Part shown: in pieces, positions 9,114-16,990 of the stretch
Numbering within the stretch: position 1 is the first letter of the stretch
Layout of the letters: every line of letters starts with the position of its first letter
DNA from: Peptococcaceae bacterium
GTDB taxonomy: Bacteria > Bacillota > Peptococcia > Peptococcales > Peptococcaceae
Length of the DNA stretch: 64,000 bases
Reading direction: 5' to 3'
Assembly: GCA_017399005.1 (NCBI GenBank)
Contig: JAFQEO010000036.1
Span: 36,394 to 100,393, forward strand
Notes under the pieces: model-generated
Seen by the model: the letters and a program-made list of their open reading frames with translations, nothing else
The model's database searches: none
What the model was told of the DNA's origin: nothing
Translations under genes and position numbers: made by a program

Positions 9114-9995
9114 CTACTCTGTTTCTTTCACCGGCGGCAGTTCACGGTAATACACTCCCGGCTCCGGAGTAATGCCGCGAAACTGAAACATTTCGCTGAC
9201 GGTCACAATCTGATAACCACGTTCCTGTAATGCTGGCACCAGTTCTGCCACCGCCTGGGCGGTAGGTTCATAAATATCGTGCAGCAGAATAATATCGCCA
9301 TCCTGCACACTGTTTAAAACATGATTTACAATGGTTTCTTTATCTTTTACTTTCCAGTCATACGGGTCAACCGACCAGCCGATTACCGGTTTGCCTTCCT
9401 GTTTTAAAATTTCCAGCACACGCTCATCTCTGCTGCCGTAAGGTACTCGATATAGCACCGGAATATATTCATGCTGCTCTAACAGGGCGGTATCCACCGG
9501 ACGAATCTGGTTCAGCACTTCTACATCGCTCAATTTTGTCAGGTTCTGATGCCCGAAACTGTGGCTTGCAATTTCGTTATGATTTGCCAGTGTATAATCG
9601 ATAGCTGCCTGATGTGTAGCTACCTGATTGCCGATAATAAAAAAGGTGGCACGGGCTCTATGGCTCTGCAGACTATGCACAATATCCCAGGTATATTTGC
9701 TTGGCCCATCGTCAAATGTAAGCGCTACCATTGGCTTTGCCGGATCGATACCGTACGGATTATCATTCGGCAGCATCGTATCGGCAGCCGGTTCTTTTTC
9801 ATCCACTGGCACCTGTACAATGGCCTGCTGCGTTGTGCCCTGTTCATAAACGGTTTCGCTGCCAGCAGTTGATACCTGCACACTTTGTTCCGGCTGTGAT
9901 TCGTTATGCGGCACACAGCCTGCCGCCAGCAGTGCAATGGCTGCACTACAGCCTGCAATATATAAAAATTGTCTGATTGTTTTCAATTTCTTCAT
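9114..9995 (-). CDS. Polysaccharide deacetylase lipoprotein (NodB domain)
   Basis: About 293 residues. An N-terminal lysine-rich start and hydrophobic segment end in a lipobox (ALLAAGC), so the protein is probably a membrane-anchored lipoprotein. The NodB domain follows a linker of about 70 residues: ALTFDDGPS (metal Asp), EIASHSFGHQNL (metal His pair), RVPYGSRD, and ILLHDIY near the end. Such enzymes remove acetyl groups from peptidoglycan or other cell-surface polymers. The ATG at 9995 (MKKLK) is preferred over 10016 because the GAGGAG sits 9 bases before it. The gene is divergent from the sipL-like gene; similar deacetylases can act in cortex formation, but nothing here proves a spore role. 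Confidence 0.88.
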   Translation of the reverse strand: MKKLKTIRQFLYIAGCSAAIALLAAGCVPHNESQPEQSVQVSTAGSETVYEQGTTQQAIVQVPVDEKEPAADTMLPNDNPYGIDPAKPMVALTFDDGPSKYTWDIVHSLQSHRARATFFIIGNQVATHQAAIDYTLANHNEIASHSFGHQNLTKLSDVEVLNQIRPVDTALLEQHEYIPVLYRVPYGSRDERVLEILKQEGKPVIGWSVDPYDWKVKDKETIVNHVLNSVQDGDIILLHDIYEPTAQAVAELVPALQERGYQIVTVSEMFQFRGITPEPGVYYRELPPVKETE

Positions 9996-10200
9996 GGTCA
10001 TGTTCTCCTCTGTCATCTGCGCTGTTTAATTCCACTTTTGTAAGCTTACCTATCATACTATACTTTGCGTAAAATTACTATTCCTACTTGCAAAATTTTT
10101 CTGGTAATCTGTGTCACTTGTTTAGACGAAAAACACAGGCATCTGGCTTCACAAAAACAGAAAAAATATGAAAGTTTTCTGAAAATTTTTCTGCACAAGA

Positions 10201-10229
10201 CACAAATCGCAGGATAGGCTCATACATTA
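10201..10229 (+). promoter_or_regulatory. Candidate mother-cell sporulation promoter (sigma-K/sigma-E type)
   Basis: CACA (10201-10204), a 16-base spacer and CATACATTA (10221-10229) match the sigma-K consensus mACm-N16-CATAnnnTA. CATACATT also matches the sigma-E -10. It lies about 45 bases before the sipL-like gene. A small hairpin (AAAGCGA 10237-10243 / TCGCTTT 10248-10254) lies just before the ribosome binding site. Confidence 0.5.
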
Positions 10230-10273
10230 TACTGATAAAGCGACAAATCGCTTTGAGGGAGGAGATGAGGGGC

Positions 10274-11911
10274 ATGCCAATTACACAGAACAAAAAGCGG
10301 ATTCGGGTACAGCATATTGTGGGTACCGGAACAGCACAGGCGGATATTACGCGTAATATCCAGCTGCCAGCCCGTGCGCGCAAAATTGTGGATATCCATG
10401 CGGAAATTGTGGAACTGGATTATGAAATTATTCCGAATAAAATCATCATTAAAGGGGCTCTGCATAAACAGGTTTATTATGTGGAGGAGGGAGATTACGT
10501 CGTTAAGGAATTTACCATTATGCGGGAGGAATTCACAGACTTTGTACATATTCAGGGAGCCCGGCCTGATATGGAAGCCATGCTGGATGGCCACATTCTG
10601 TTTGTGAACACCAACCCTGCCAACGGAGAGTTCCCGACCGATTTGCTGTATCAGGTTGCTGTACTGGCAGTAGATGTAAAGGTTATTGAAACAATGGCGC
10701 TGGATGTTGTCACCGATGCTTACGGGGAAGGCATCAGCGTACAGAAAGCACCGTTTTCTGTGGAGTGCCTGATTGGCGCTGCAGAAAAGCAATCCACAAT
10801 TTCTGTGGAACATCTGCTGTGTAAACCGGCACGCAAAATTTATGATATGGAGGCAGTTTGCCGTGATCTGGATTATGAAGTGCTGCCTGGCCGTGTAATT
10901 GTGCGGGGTACACTGCACAAACAGATTTACTATGTAGATGCCTGCGATGATACCGTACAGGCACAATGCTTCGACAACGAATTCTCGGTGGTTCTGGATG
11001 TGCCTGGCGCCAAACCGGATATGGAGGTTTATACCCGCTGCCGTATTGATTTCTGCGAAGCCAAGCTGATGGGGCCGCAGCCATGCAACATGGTAAAAGC
11101 CAATGCCATTCTGCAGGTATCCGTAAAAGTAACCGAACTGACAAAAATGAACATCGTCACAGGTGTGGAAGGCGCTCTGACTGACCGCTGCCGTATCCGT
11201 GTGGAGGATATCATCGGCCGCAAATGCAGTCAGCAGAATGTTAACCAGACCATTGATGTAAATGCTCCGCTGGATGTAAATAATATGCTGGTGAAAAGCG
11301 CAAAAAACATGACTGCCTGTGTGCGCAATGTAAGCTACGAAAAAGTATGCAACAAGGTTATTATCAAAGGTACCATTCATGTACAGGTATATTATGTGGC
11401 CTGCAACTGCGAACAGGAACTGCGGGAAACCAGTGCCGATATTCCGTTTACAACCGTTGTCAATTTTGACTGCATCAGCGAAGATACCATGATTCGCTGC
11501 AGAGAACGGGTAGAATATACGGATGTTAAACTGGAAGGCTGCCCGTGCGAAACATCTAAAATCCGCGCTGTGGCTATTCTGGAAATCTGCGTATGTGCAT
11601 TCCAGACACGGGATTTTATGGTGGTAACCAATATCTGCAGCAATGGCCTGTGTAATACACAGCCTCCGCAGACCAAACCGATGCCGGAGCCGGAACCGCC
11701 TTCTGACCCGGAAGAGGAAATCTGCCCGGTGGGCGGTTATATGTATGAAGTAAAAGCCGGTGACACACTGGCAAAAATTGCAACTGCTTTTCAGGCACAA
11801 GTGCCGGGTATCACCTGGCAGCAGATTGCCCGTTTTAACAACATTTATGCGCCGTATACGCTAAATATCGGGCAGACGCTGCGCATCCCGTGTGTGGCAG
11901 GCAAAGGCTGA
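10274..11911 (+). CDS. sipL: DUF3794-LysM protein, SipL-like spore coat morphogenesis protein
   Basis: About 545 residues. Three related segments (near residues 1-150, 160-310 and 320-460), each with an 'Y/I-IIKG-LHKQVYYV' type strand and an 'R..VE..' strand, correspond to repeated DUF3794 domains. A proline/glutamate linker (near 470-490) leads to one C-terminal LysM domain (MYEVKAGDTLAKIA ... NIGQTLRIPC). SipL of Clostridioides difficile has DUF3794-type and LysM modules and links the coat to SpoIVA. ATG 10274 is chosen because AGGAG lies 9 bases upstream; the earlier ATG at 10265 abuts it. A sporulation-type promoter lies just upstream. Confidence 0.82.
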   Translation: MPITQNKKRIRVQHIVGTGTAQADITRNIQLPARARKIVDIHAEIVELDYEIIPNKIIIKGALHKQVYYVEEGDYVVKEFTIMREEFTDFVHIQGARPDMEAMLDGHILFVNTNPANGEFPTDLLYQVAVLAVDVKVIETMALDVVTDAYGEGISVQKAPFSVECLIGAAEKQSTISVEHLLCKPARKIYDMEAVCRDLDYEVLPGRVIVRGTLHKQIYYVDACDDTVQAQCFDNEFSVVLDVPGAKPDMEVYTRCRIDFCEAKLMGPQPCNMVKANAILQVSVKVTELTKMNIVTGVEGALTDRCRIRVEDIIGRKCSQQNVNQTIDVNAPLDVNNMLVKSAKNMTACVRNVSYEKVCNKVIIKGTIHVQVYYVACNCEQELRETSADIPFTTVVNFDCISEDTMIRCRERVEYTDVKLEGCPCETSKIRAVAILEICVCAFQTRDFMVVTNICSNGLCNTQPPQTKPMPEPEPPSDPEEEICPVGGYMYEVKAGDTLAKIATAFQAQVPGITWQQIARFNNIYAPYTLNIGQTLRIPCVAGKG

Positions 11912-11920
11912 TATACGCAA

Positions 11921-11957
11921 AGAGAGGCTGAATAAAACGATTTCAGCCTCTCTGTTT
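11921..11957. terminator. Terminator between convergent genes
   Basis: AGAGAGGCTGAA (11921-11932) pairs with TTCAGCCTCTCT (11942-11953). The T-rich tail on the plus strand is interrupted (GTTTATTTATT). It serves the sipL-like gene and possibly ybaK. Confidence 0.65.
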
Positions 11958-11959
11958 AT

Positions 11960-12445
11960 TTATTCTACGATAATATCTGCCACCTGCACCGGAATCACTT
12001 TTTGAAGATTTTCCAGCGGCAGTTCCACCTGATAGCCGATTTTGCCGGCACTGAACATAATGGTTTCGTACCCGGCTGCTGTCTGGTGAATCACCGTTTT
12101 AAACTGTTTTTTCATTCCGATTGGCGAACAGCCGCCATGCACATAGCCTGTCAGGCCAAGAAGTTCTTTTGCTTTCAGCATTTCAATGGATTTTTCACCT
12201 ACTGCAGCAGCTGCCTTTTTTAAATCCAGCTCCTCCAGTACCGGCACCATAAATACATAATGGGTTTTCGATTTGCCGGTTGTCACCAGCGTTTTAAATG
12301 CCCGGTTAGGGTCCTGATGTAACGCCTCTGCCACTTCTGCGCCGCTGATGGCATCGGTATCTGCATAACAATGATGTTCATAGGCCACTTTCTTCTGATC
12401 CAGTACTCGCATCACGTTGGTTTTCATATCGGATTTTGCTGCCAT
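11960..12445 (-). CDS. ybaK: Cys-tRNA(Pro) deacylase, YbaK/EbsC family
   Basis: A 161-residue protein of the YbaK/ProX-type editing family. It shows FKTLVTTGKSKTHYVFMVPV (conserved catalytic Lys region), the helix SIEMLKAKELLGLTGYVHGGCSPIG and the closing FSAGKIGYQVELP strand. The family hydrolyses Cys wrongly attached to tRNA-Pro in the cytosol. Length is typical. ATG 12445 precedes MAAKSDMKTNVMR; a start at the later MKTN would also make a complete domain. It is divergent from spoIIR and convergent with the sipL-like gene. Confidence 0.9.
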   Translation of the reverse strand: MAAKSDMKTNVMRVLDQKKVAYEHHCYADTDAISGAEVAEALHQDPNRAFKTLVTTGKSKTHYVFMVPVLEELDLKKAAAAVGEKSIEMLKAKELLGLTGYVHGGCSPIGMKKQFKTVIHQTAAGYETIMFSAGKIGYQVELPLENLQKVIPVQVADIIVE

Positions 12446-12562
12446 ATCTGTTTTCGCTCCTTATGTGCTGGATTTTTTTCATTATAGCATAAAAATTCTG
12501 TCTAACGCTACCCTTTTCCGGCAACACTATCAGCAGAACTACAGGAAATGGGGAGATACGAT

Positions 12563-13186
12563 ATGAAACCAGTTTTGAAACAGAATCCGAACCGGAAACA
12601 GACCCTTCTGCTGCTCTCTGCGCTGCTGATGTTTCTGTTTCTTTCTAATATTCAATGTACCAGAGAAATTGATACGAACAGCCTGATTCGGATTCATGTG
12701 CTGGCCAGCAGCAACTCAGATACCGACCAGCAGCTGAAACTGAAAGTAAAGGATGATGTAATCCGGTATCTGCAGCCTGCGCTGAAACAGTCTGATTCTC
12801 TTACAGAAAGCCGCCGGATTATTCTGTCCTCTTTGCCGCAGATTGAACAGACCGCTCTGCAGACACTGCAGCAAAACGGCTGTAAGGACACCGTTACCCT
12901 GCAATATGGCTATTTTGATTTCCCGGTAAAATATTATGGCAGTTTCAGCCTTCCAGCCGGAAATTATGAGGCACTGCGTATTTTAATCGGTGAAGGAAAA
13001 GGCCGGAACTGGTGGTGTGTGCTGTTTCCTCCGCTCTGCTTTACCGACAGCAATGTATCCAGCTCCGGCAAATATACAGACCAGACACCAGATACCCATA
13101 TTCAGTTTAAACTGAAAAGTATTGAGTGGCTGAAATCACTCCAGAATAAAGAAAATGACCTCTCAGAAGGTTCTGAAAGGCCGTGA
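12563..13186 (+). CDS. spoIIR: Stage II sporulation protein R
   Basis: About 207 residues. A hydrophobic N-terminal segment (LLLLSALLMFLFLSNI) acts as signal or anchor. The family hallmarks follow: LIRIHVLASSNSDTDQQLKLKVKD (near 45-70) and the GEGKGRNWWCVLFPPLCF motif (near 150). SpoIIR is made in the forespore under sigma-F and signals across the septum to the SpoIIGA protease, which activates pro-sigma-E in the mother cell. The ATG at 12563 has GGGGAG 7 bases upstream and is preferred over 12548. I looked for a sigma-F promoter and saw no convincing match. It is strong evidence that the organism is, or descends from, an endospore former. Confidence 0.92.
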   Translation: MKPVLKQNPNRKQTLLLLSALLMFLFLSNIQCTREIDTNSLIRIHVLASSNSDTDQQLKLKVKDDVIRYLQPALKQSDSLTESRRIILSSLPQIEQTALQTLQQNGCKDTVTLQYGYFDFPVKYYGSFSLPAGNYEALRILIGEGKGRNWWCVLFPPLCFTDSNVSSSGKYTDQTPDTHIQFKLKSIEWLKSLQNKENDLSEGSERP

Positions 13187-13212
13187 ACATGTATTAAAAA
13201 CATCTGAAAAAC

Positions 13213-13247
13213 AAAAAAAGAGAGCCCAGATAACTGAACTCTCTTTA
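13213..13247 (-). terminator. Terminator of tRNA-Leu
   Basis: AAAGAGAG and CTCTCTTT arms (plus strand about 13218-13226 and 13239-13246) followed on the minus strand by a T-run. It lies directly after the tRNA gene. Confidence 0.8.
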
Positions 13248-13251
13248 AAAG

Positions 13252-13335
13252 TGCGGGCGAGAGGACTTGAACCTCCACGAGATTGCTCCCACTAGAACCT
13301 GAATCTAGCGCGTCTGCCAATTCCGCCACGCCCGC
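13252..13335 (-). tRNA. tRNA-Leu (CAG)
   Basis: An 84-base class II tRNA. The acceptor stem GCGGGCG pairs with CGCCCGC, the D arm is TGGCGGAATTGGCAGACGC, the long variable arm is present and GGTTCAAGTCC is the T arm. The anticodon loop TTCAGGT gives CAG, reading CUG. The 3' CCA is not encoded. It is followed by its own terminator. Confidence 0.95.
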
Positions 13336-13448
13336 ATGTCGCTGACGACTTTGTTATAATAACACTTTTTCAGGAAGTCGTCAAGCATTTTTTATAATTT
13401 TTTTCAATTTCTTTTGTTCTTTTATCGTTCTTCTGTCTGCAACAGTAT

Positions 13449-14132
13449 TTACATAGTATGCAGCAGATTTGCAATACAGTTCATAAACTTGCGGCTGGAG
13501 AAAATATTATCGGAGGCATGACGATATAACTGCTCCCACTCAGTTTTGTGCAGCCCTGTTTTATGACGGAACAGTTCGATACCAAGCTGTTTGTTACCGT
13601 CAATCTGATACAGGTTGGAAAAATATTCTCCCAGCTCTGTAGTGGAATGATACACATGCATCATGGCATAGGCATCTCTATCCATCTGAAACGAATAATT
13701 AAAAATACTTTCGATTCGTTTCAGAATCTGTTCCTGTTCAGAATGTTCTGCACGGCTCATCTGTTCACTCAGTTCCAGCAGCTGATACATCGGCTGCAGA
13801 TAGTTATGAAACCGCACAAAATCATTGCCGCTGACATAATCAATCAGTTCCGGCAGCGAAATCCCCAGCGGCACAATAATGCCTTTCTCCTGATTAGTAA
13901 ACGACATAAATGCCGTTGGAAGAAATACATAGTGCAGATAGCCTGCCAGCGCATCCAGAGAGGTAAAATGCATCACATCCTCAATCAGTTTGCGACGCCC
14001 GGCACTGTTATAAATGATACCCTGAAAAAACACGGATTTTTCCGTAATCTGTTCATTGTTAAAGGTTTCTGTCACTTTTCGATTGCGAATAAGGTTTTCC
14101 CAGTAATAACTGTTATGATATTTCGGATGCAT
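13449..14132 (-). CDS. Hypothetical protein
   Basis: A 227-residue soluble protein of no family that I recognise. It is rich in Tyr, His and Phe, with predicted helices throughout (for example HNYLQPMYQLLELSEQMSRAE near 110-130). There is no signal peptide and no clear motif. A good start at ATG 14132 follows GGGGTTGG. It is monocistronic, between tRNA-Leu and the divergent trpS. Nothing in the context points to a function. Confidence 0.65.
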   Translation of the reverse strand: MHPKYHNSYYWENLIRNRKVTETFNNEQITEKSVFFQGIIYNSAGRRKLIEDVMHFTSLDALAGYLHYVFLPTAFMSFTNQEKGIIVPLGISLPELIDYVSGNDFVRFHNYLQPMYQLLELSEQMSRAEHSEQEQILKRIESIFNYSFQMDRDAYAMMHVYHSTTELGEYFSNLYQIDGNKQLGIELFRHKTGLHKTEWEQLYRHASDNIFSSRKFMNCIANLLHTM

Positions 14133-14295
14133 ATTTCCAACCCCTTTCCCCAGTTGTTACGCTTATTATATCACATTTATTGACAAAGATATTATTTCAT
14201 TTTATAATTTTTAGATACCGATGAAAAAAATTTGAACCGCTGCTGCGGTTTTATCTGATTATTTCGAAATTAAACAACAAGGAGTTTGAATAACC

Positions 14296-15288
14296 ATGGA
14301 ACAGGCGAAAAAACGTATTTTAACCGGGGACCGTCCAACCGGTAAGCTGCATATCGGCCATTATGTAGGCAGTCTGCAGAATCGTGTAAAGTTACAGGAT
14401 GAATATGAAACCTTTATTTTAATCGCAGATATTCAGGCACTGACCACTCACTTTGAACGTCCTCAGCTGATTCACGACAGCATTTTTGAAGTGGCAATCG
14501 ACAACCTGTCTGTAGGGCTTGACCCAAACAAAGTAACATGGGTACAACAGTCTCATGTGCCGGCAATTCACGAACTGACACAAATTTTCTCTCTGCTGGT
14601 AACTGTGAATGCACTGCGTCATAACCCTACTGTTAAAACAGAAGCTGCACAGTACGGCTACGATGATATGACTTACGGCTTCCTGGGATATCCGGTAAGC
14701 CAGTCTGCTGATATTACGTTCTGTAATGCAGATATGGTTCCGGTTGGCGAAGATCAGCTGCCGCACATGGAATTAACCCGTAAACTGGTACGTCGTTTCA
14801 ACGATATGTATGCACCTATTTTAAAAGAACCACAGCACATGCTGAGCAGCTGTTCCCGTTTAATGGGGCTGGATGGCAATGCAAAAATGGGCAAAAGCCT
14901 GGGCAATGCTATTTATCTGGCTGACTCTGCAGAAGAAGTGGCTCGTAAAGTAAAAACAGCTGTAACCGATGCTTCCCGTATCAAAGCCAGCGACCCTGGT
15001 CACCCGGAAGTTTGCGTGGTAAATAAATATCATCAGACCTTCACACCGGGCGAATACGAAAACATCTGCGAAATGTGCCGCAAAGGTGCTATCGGCTGTG
15101 TAGCCTGCAAAAAACTGCTGACCGAAAGCCTGAACACCTTATTAGACCCATTCCGTGAAAAACGCGCTTACTACGAAGCACACAAAGACGAAGTACGCGA
15201 TATCATCAGCACCGGTACCGCAAAAGCATGCGAAATCGGTGAAGAAACCATGAAAAAAGTTCGCGATGCAATGTTCTTGACTGTATAA
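14296..15288 (+). CDS. trpS: Tryptophan--tRNA ligase
   Basis: 330 residues, normal length for bacterial TrpRS. The class I signatures are TGKLHIGHYVGSL (HIGH-type, near 15-27) and KMGKSLGNAI (KMSKS-type, near 195). The GEDQLPHMELTRKLVRRFN region is the usual tRNA/ATP-site helix. It charges tRNA-Trp in the cytosol. AAGGAG precedes ATG 14296. I see no T-box leader; only a small hairpin at 14235-14250. A terminator follows. Confidence 0.97.
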   Translation: MEQAKKRILTGDRPTGKLHIGHYVGSLQNRVKLQDEYETFILIADIQALTTHFERPQLIHDSIFEVAIDNLSVGLDPNKVTWVQQSHVPAIHELTQIFSLLVTVNALRHNPTVKTEAAQYGYDDMTYGFLGYPVSQSADITFCNADMVPVGEDQLPHMELTRKLVRRFNDMYAPILKEPQHMLSSCSRLMGLDGNAKMGKSLGNAIYLADSAEEVARKVKTAVTDASRIKASDPGHPEVCVVNKYHQTFTPGEYENICEMCRKGAIGCVACKKLLTESLNTLLDPFREKRAYYEAHKDEVRDIISTGTAKACEIGEETMKKVRDAMFLTV

Positions 15289-15309
15289 AACAGAATAAAC
15301 TACTATTCA

Positions 15310-15347
15310 ACAGACCGGGTAATTTCTCCGGTCTGTCTTTATTTTTT
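15310..15347 (+). terminator. Terminator of trpS
   Basis: ACAGACCGG (15310-15318) pairs with CCGGTCTGT (15328-15336), then CTTTATTTTTT. Confidence 0.85.
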
Positions 15348-15383
15348 CCTTGCTGTTTTGCCGCGCCAAAAGCCTCTGAAAAA

Positions 15384-15418
15384 CCACAAAAAAAGGAACT
15401 CCCGAAGGAGTTCCTTTT
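15384..15418 (-). terminator. Terminator of the microcompartment operon
   Basis: A perfect 12-bp stem, AAAAGGAACTCC (15391-15402) / GGAGTTCCTTTT (15407-15418), with a TTCG tetraloop on the minus strand and a run of T after it. It ends the BMC operon after the amidohydrolase. Confidence 0.92.
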
Positions 15419-15448
15419 GTATTTCTGTTGTAAAGACCGGTAATGGAA

Positions 15449-16402
15449 TTAAACTTCCAGGCCCAGTACTTTCGCAGCGTTTTTCCACATGATTTTTTCG
15501 TATGTTTCTTCGTCAAAACCATAGGTAGCATATTTTTCTGCTGCTTCCAGGTATGGAACAAATGGGCACGCACTTGCGAACATCATCTGATCTTTCAGGA
15601 TAGTTTTAGCAGCATCCAGGAAGTCGCTGGAACCTGGGTATTCTTCGTATTCGGAGATTTCCAGATATACGTTTTTGTTACGGAATGTAACACCGATCAT
15701 TTCATCAACGAATGGCCATGCACCGTGGCTGATGATGATTTTCAGATCTGGGAAGTCTTTTGCTACGATATCGATTTCACTTGGGTGAGTGTAATCCATA
15801 ACAGTGTTAGCTGTGTAACGAGCTGGACCAGCTGTGATAACGATTGGAATGTTCAGTTCGCAGCATTTTGCGTATACTGGGTACATTTTAGCATCGCTGC
15901 ATTTCAGCTGAGCGTACATTGGGTCCATAGCTGCACCGTGGAAGTCGCCGCTTTTAACAGCTGCATCCAGGTCACGGATTGCCTGCATACCTTTGTGAGG
16001 GTCTACACCGTAGTAGCCCAGGAAGATTTCAGGGCAAGCCTGTACGAACTGACGGATTTCCGGGTTGTTTGGTTTGTAACCGTAAGTTGTTTCAGCGTCA
16101 CGACCAACGATAACAGCTTTCATTACGTTGTGAGCTTTCAGGTCTTCGATGATTTCTGGCATAGTTCTTGCTCTGCTGTAGAATTCATCAATATCAACAC
16201 CGTTAGCAATCAGACCAGCGCGGAAAATTGGGCTTTCTGCGATACCGCCGATAATGCTTTTGGTGTTTGGACGATAACGGAAGTCAATGATTGGGCCTTT
16301 TACTTTGCCTGCAGGTGCAGCTGGTTTGGAAGCTGCTTTTTCAGCCTGTGCTCTCTGCAGAGCTTTCTGTCTTAATTCTTCCTGAAGTTTCTGTAAATCC
16401 AT
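15449..16402 (-). CDS. Microcompartment-associated amidohydrolase-fold protein with degenerate metal site
   Basis: 317 residues of the amidohydrolase_2 (PF04909-type) TIM-barrel family. Residues 1-20 form an amphipathic helix (Leu 3, 6, 10, Ala 14, 18), followed by an Ala/Pro/Lys linker to about 34; this has the form of a BMC encapsulation peptide. In the barrel, the strand-1 H-x-H is replaced by R42-Y43-R44, the strand-5 His by T190 (ITAG instead of IHTG) and the strand-8 Asp by A278 (SACP instead of SDYP). Only H226 (ISHGAWP) remains. So it probably binds no catalytic metal in the usual way. It is the last gene of the BMC operon and a candidate for signature chemistry or a structural role. 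ATG 16402 follows AAGGAGAG; a TTG start at 16423 is less likely. Confidence 0.88.
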   Translation of the reverse strand: MDLQKLQEELRQKALQRAQAEKAASKPAAPAGKVKGPIIDFRYRPNTKSIIGGIAESPIFRAGLIANGVDIDEFYSRARTMPEIIEDLKAHNVMKAVIVGRDAETTYGYKPNNPEIRQFVQACPEIFLGYYGVDPHKGMQAIRDLDAAVKSGDFHGAAMDPMYAQLKCSDAKMYPVYAKCCELNIPIVITAGPARYTANTVMDYTHPSEIDIVAKDFPDLKIIISHGAWPFVDEMIGVTFRNKNVYLEISEYEEYPGSSDFLDAAKTILKDQMMFASACPFVPYLEAAEKYATYGFDEETYEKIMWKNAAKVLGLEV

Positions 16403-16446
16403 TCTATATCTCTCCTTAGGCAAGATGTTGTTTCATCTCTTGGATA

Positions 16447-16986
16447 TTATAATAATGCATCAAACAGCTGATTTGCCGGTCTTGGGATGATGCTTGTGTT
16501 AACCAGTAATTCAGCATTTTCTTTTGCTGCAGATACAGCAGCACGAACTGCGCCTACATCACCAGTTAAGGTTACGAAACCTTTACCGCCGATTGCATAA
16601 CCGATACGAACTTCGATTAATGTTACATCAGCAGCTTTAGCAGCTACGTCGGCAGCAGTGATTGCAGATGCGATGGAGTAGAATTCCAGAACGCCCAGAG
16701 CGTCACGATCGTTCACCTGATTGGTCATAGAAATCGCTGGAATTACCTGTTCGTTAATGTTAGGGATGAGCAATGTATCTACTACATAAGCCCCCCCGAT
16801 TTTCATGCCTTCAGTCATGGAGGCTCTTACATCAGCAGTATCACCGCCGATAATGATGATGTATTTACCTGGACAAACTGTGGAAGCACGTACAATGTCT
16901 ACCTGTGCGGCTTTCACCATAAAATCGCAGGTTTCAATGCCGCGGGCAATACTGGACAGTTCAATCATACCTAATGCAGTTCCCAT
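16447..16986 (-). CDS. pduT: BMC-T shell protein, PduT-like with Fe-S cysteine
   Basis: A 179-residue protein with two tandem BMC domains, each beginning ALGMIEL / ALGVLEF, forming a pseudohexameric trimer. Cys38 in the TVCPGKY loop matches the Cys38 of Salmonella PduT that binds a 4Fe-4S cluster at the trimer pore. It is therefore likely to pass electrons through the shell. ATG 16986 is taken because GGAGG lies 9 bases before it; the frame is open further upstream into pduS, but family members begin here. The gene directly follows the PduS-like gene, its expected electron partner. Confidence 0.93.
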   Translation of the reverse strand: MGTALGMIELSSIARGIETCDFMVKAAQVDIVRASTVCPGKYIIIIGGDTADVRASMTEGMKIGGAYVVDTLLIPNINEQVIPAISMTNQVNDRDALGVLEFYSIASAITAADVAAKAADVTLIEVRIGYAIGGKGFVTLTGDVGAVRAAVSAAKENAELLVNTSIIPRPANQLFDALL

Positions 16987-16990
16987 AGCA

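Noticed and set aside
10220..11800. A 526-codon open frame on the minus strand
   Set aside because: It lies antisense to the sipL-like gene, whose DUF3794 and LysM motifs are clear. The antisense product is rich in His, Cys and Phe and shows no family features.
12487..12516. Sigma-F promoter before spoIIR
   Set aside because: GCATA fits a -35, but no acceptable -10 lies 15 bases downstream.
13102..13329. A 75-codon frame beginning MAELADALDSGSSG
   Set aside because: It is the conceptual translation of the tRNA-Leu gene, a well-known false call.
14235..14250. Hairpin AACCGC/GCGGTT before trpS as a T-box or attenuator
   Set aside because: There is no T-box sequence, no specifier stem and no long T-run; the stem is only 6 bp.
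15443..16375. A 310-codon open frame on the plus strand
   Set aside because: Antisense shadow of the amidohydrolase gene; composition biased to Phe, Cys and Ser, no ribosome site.
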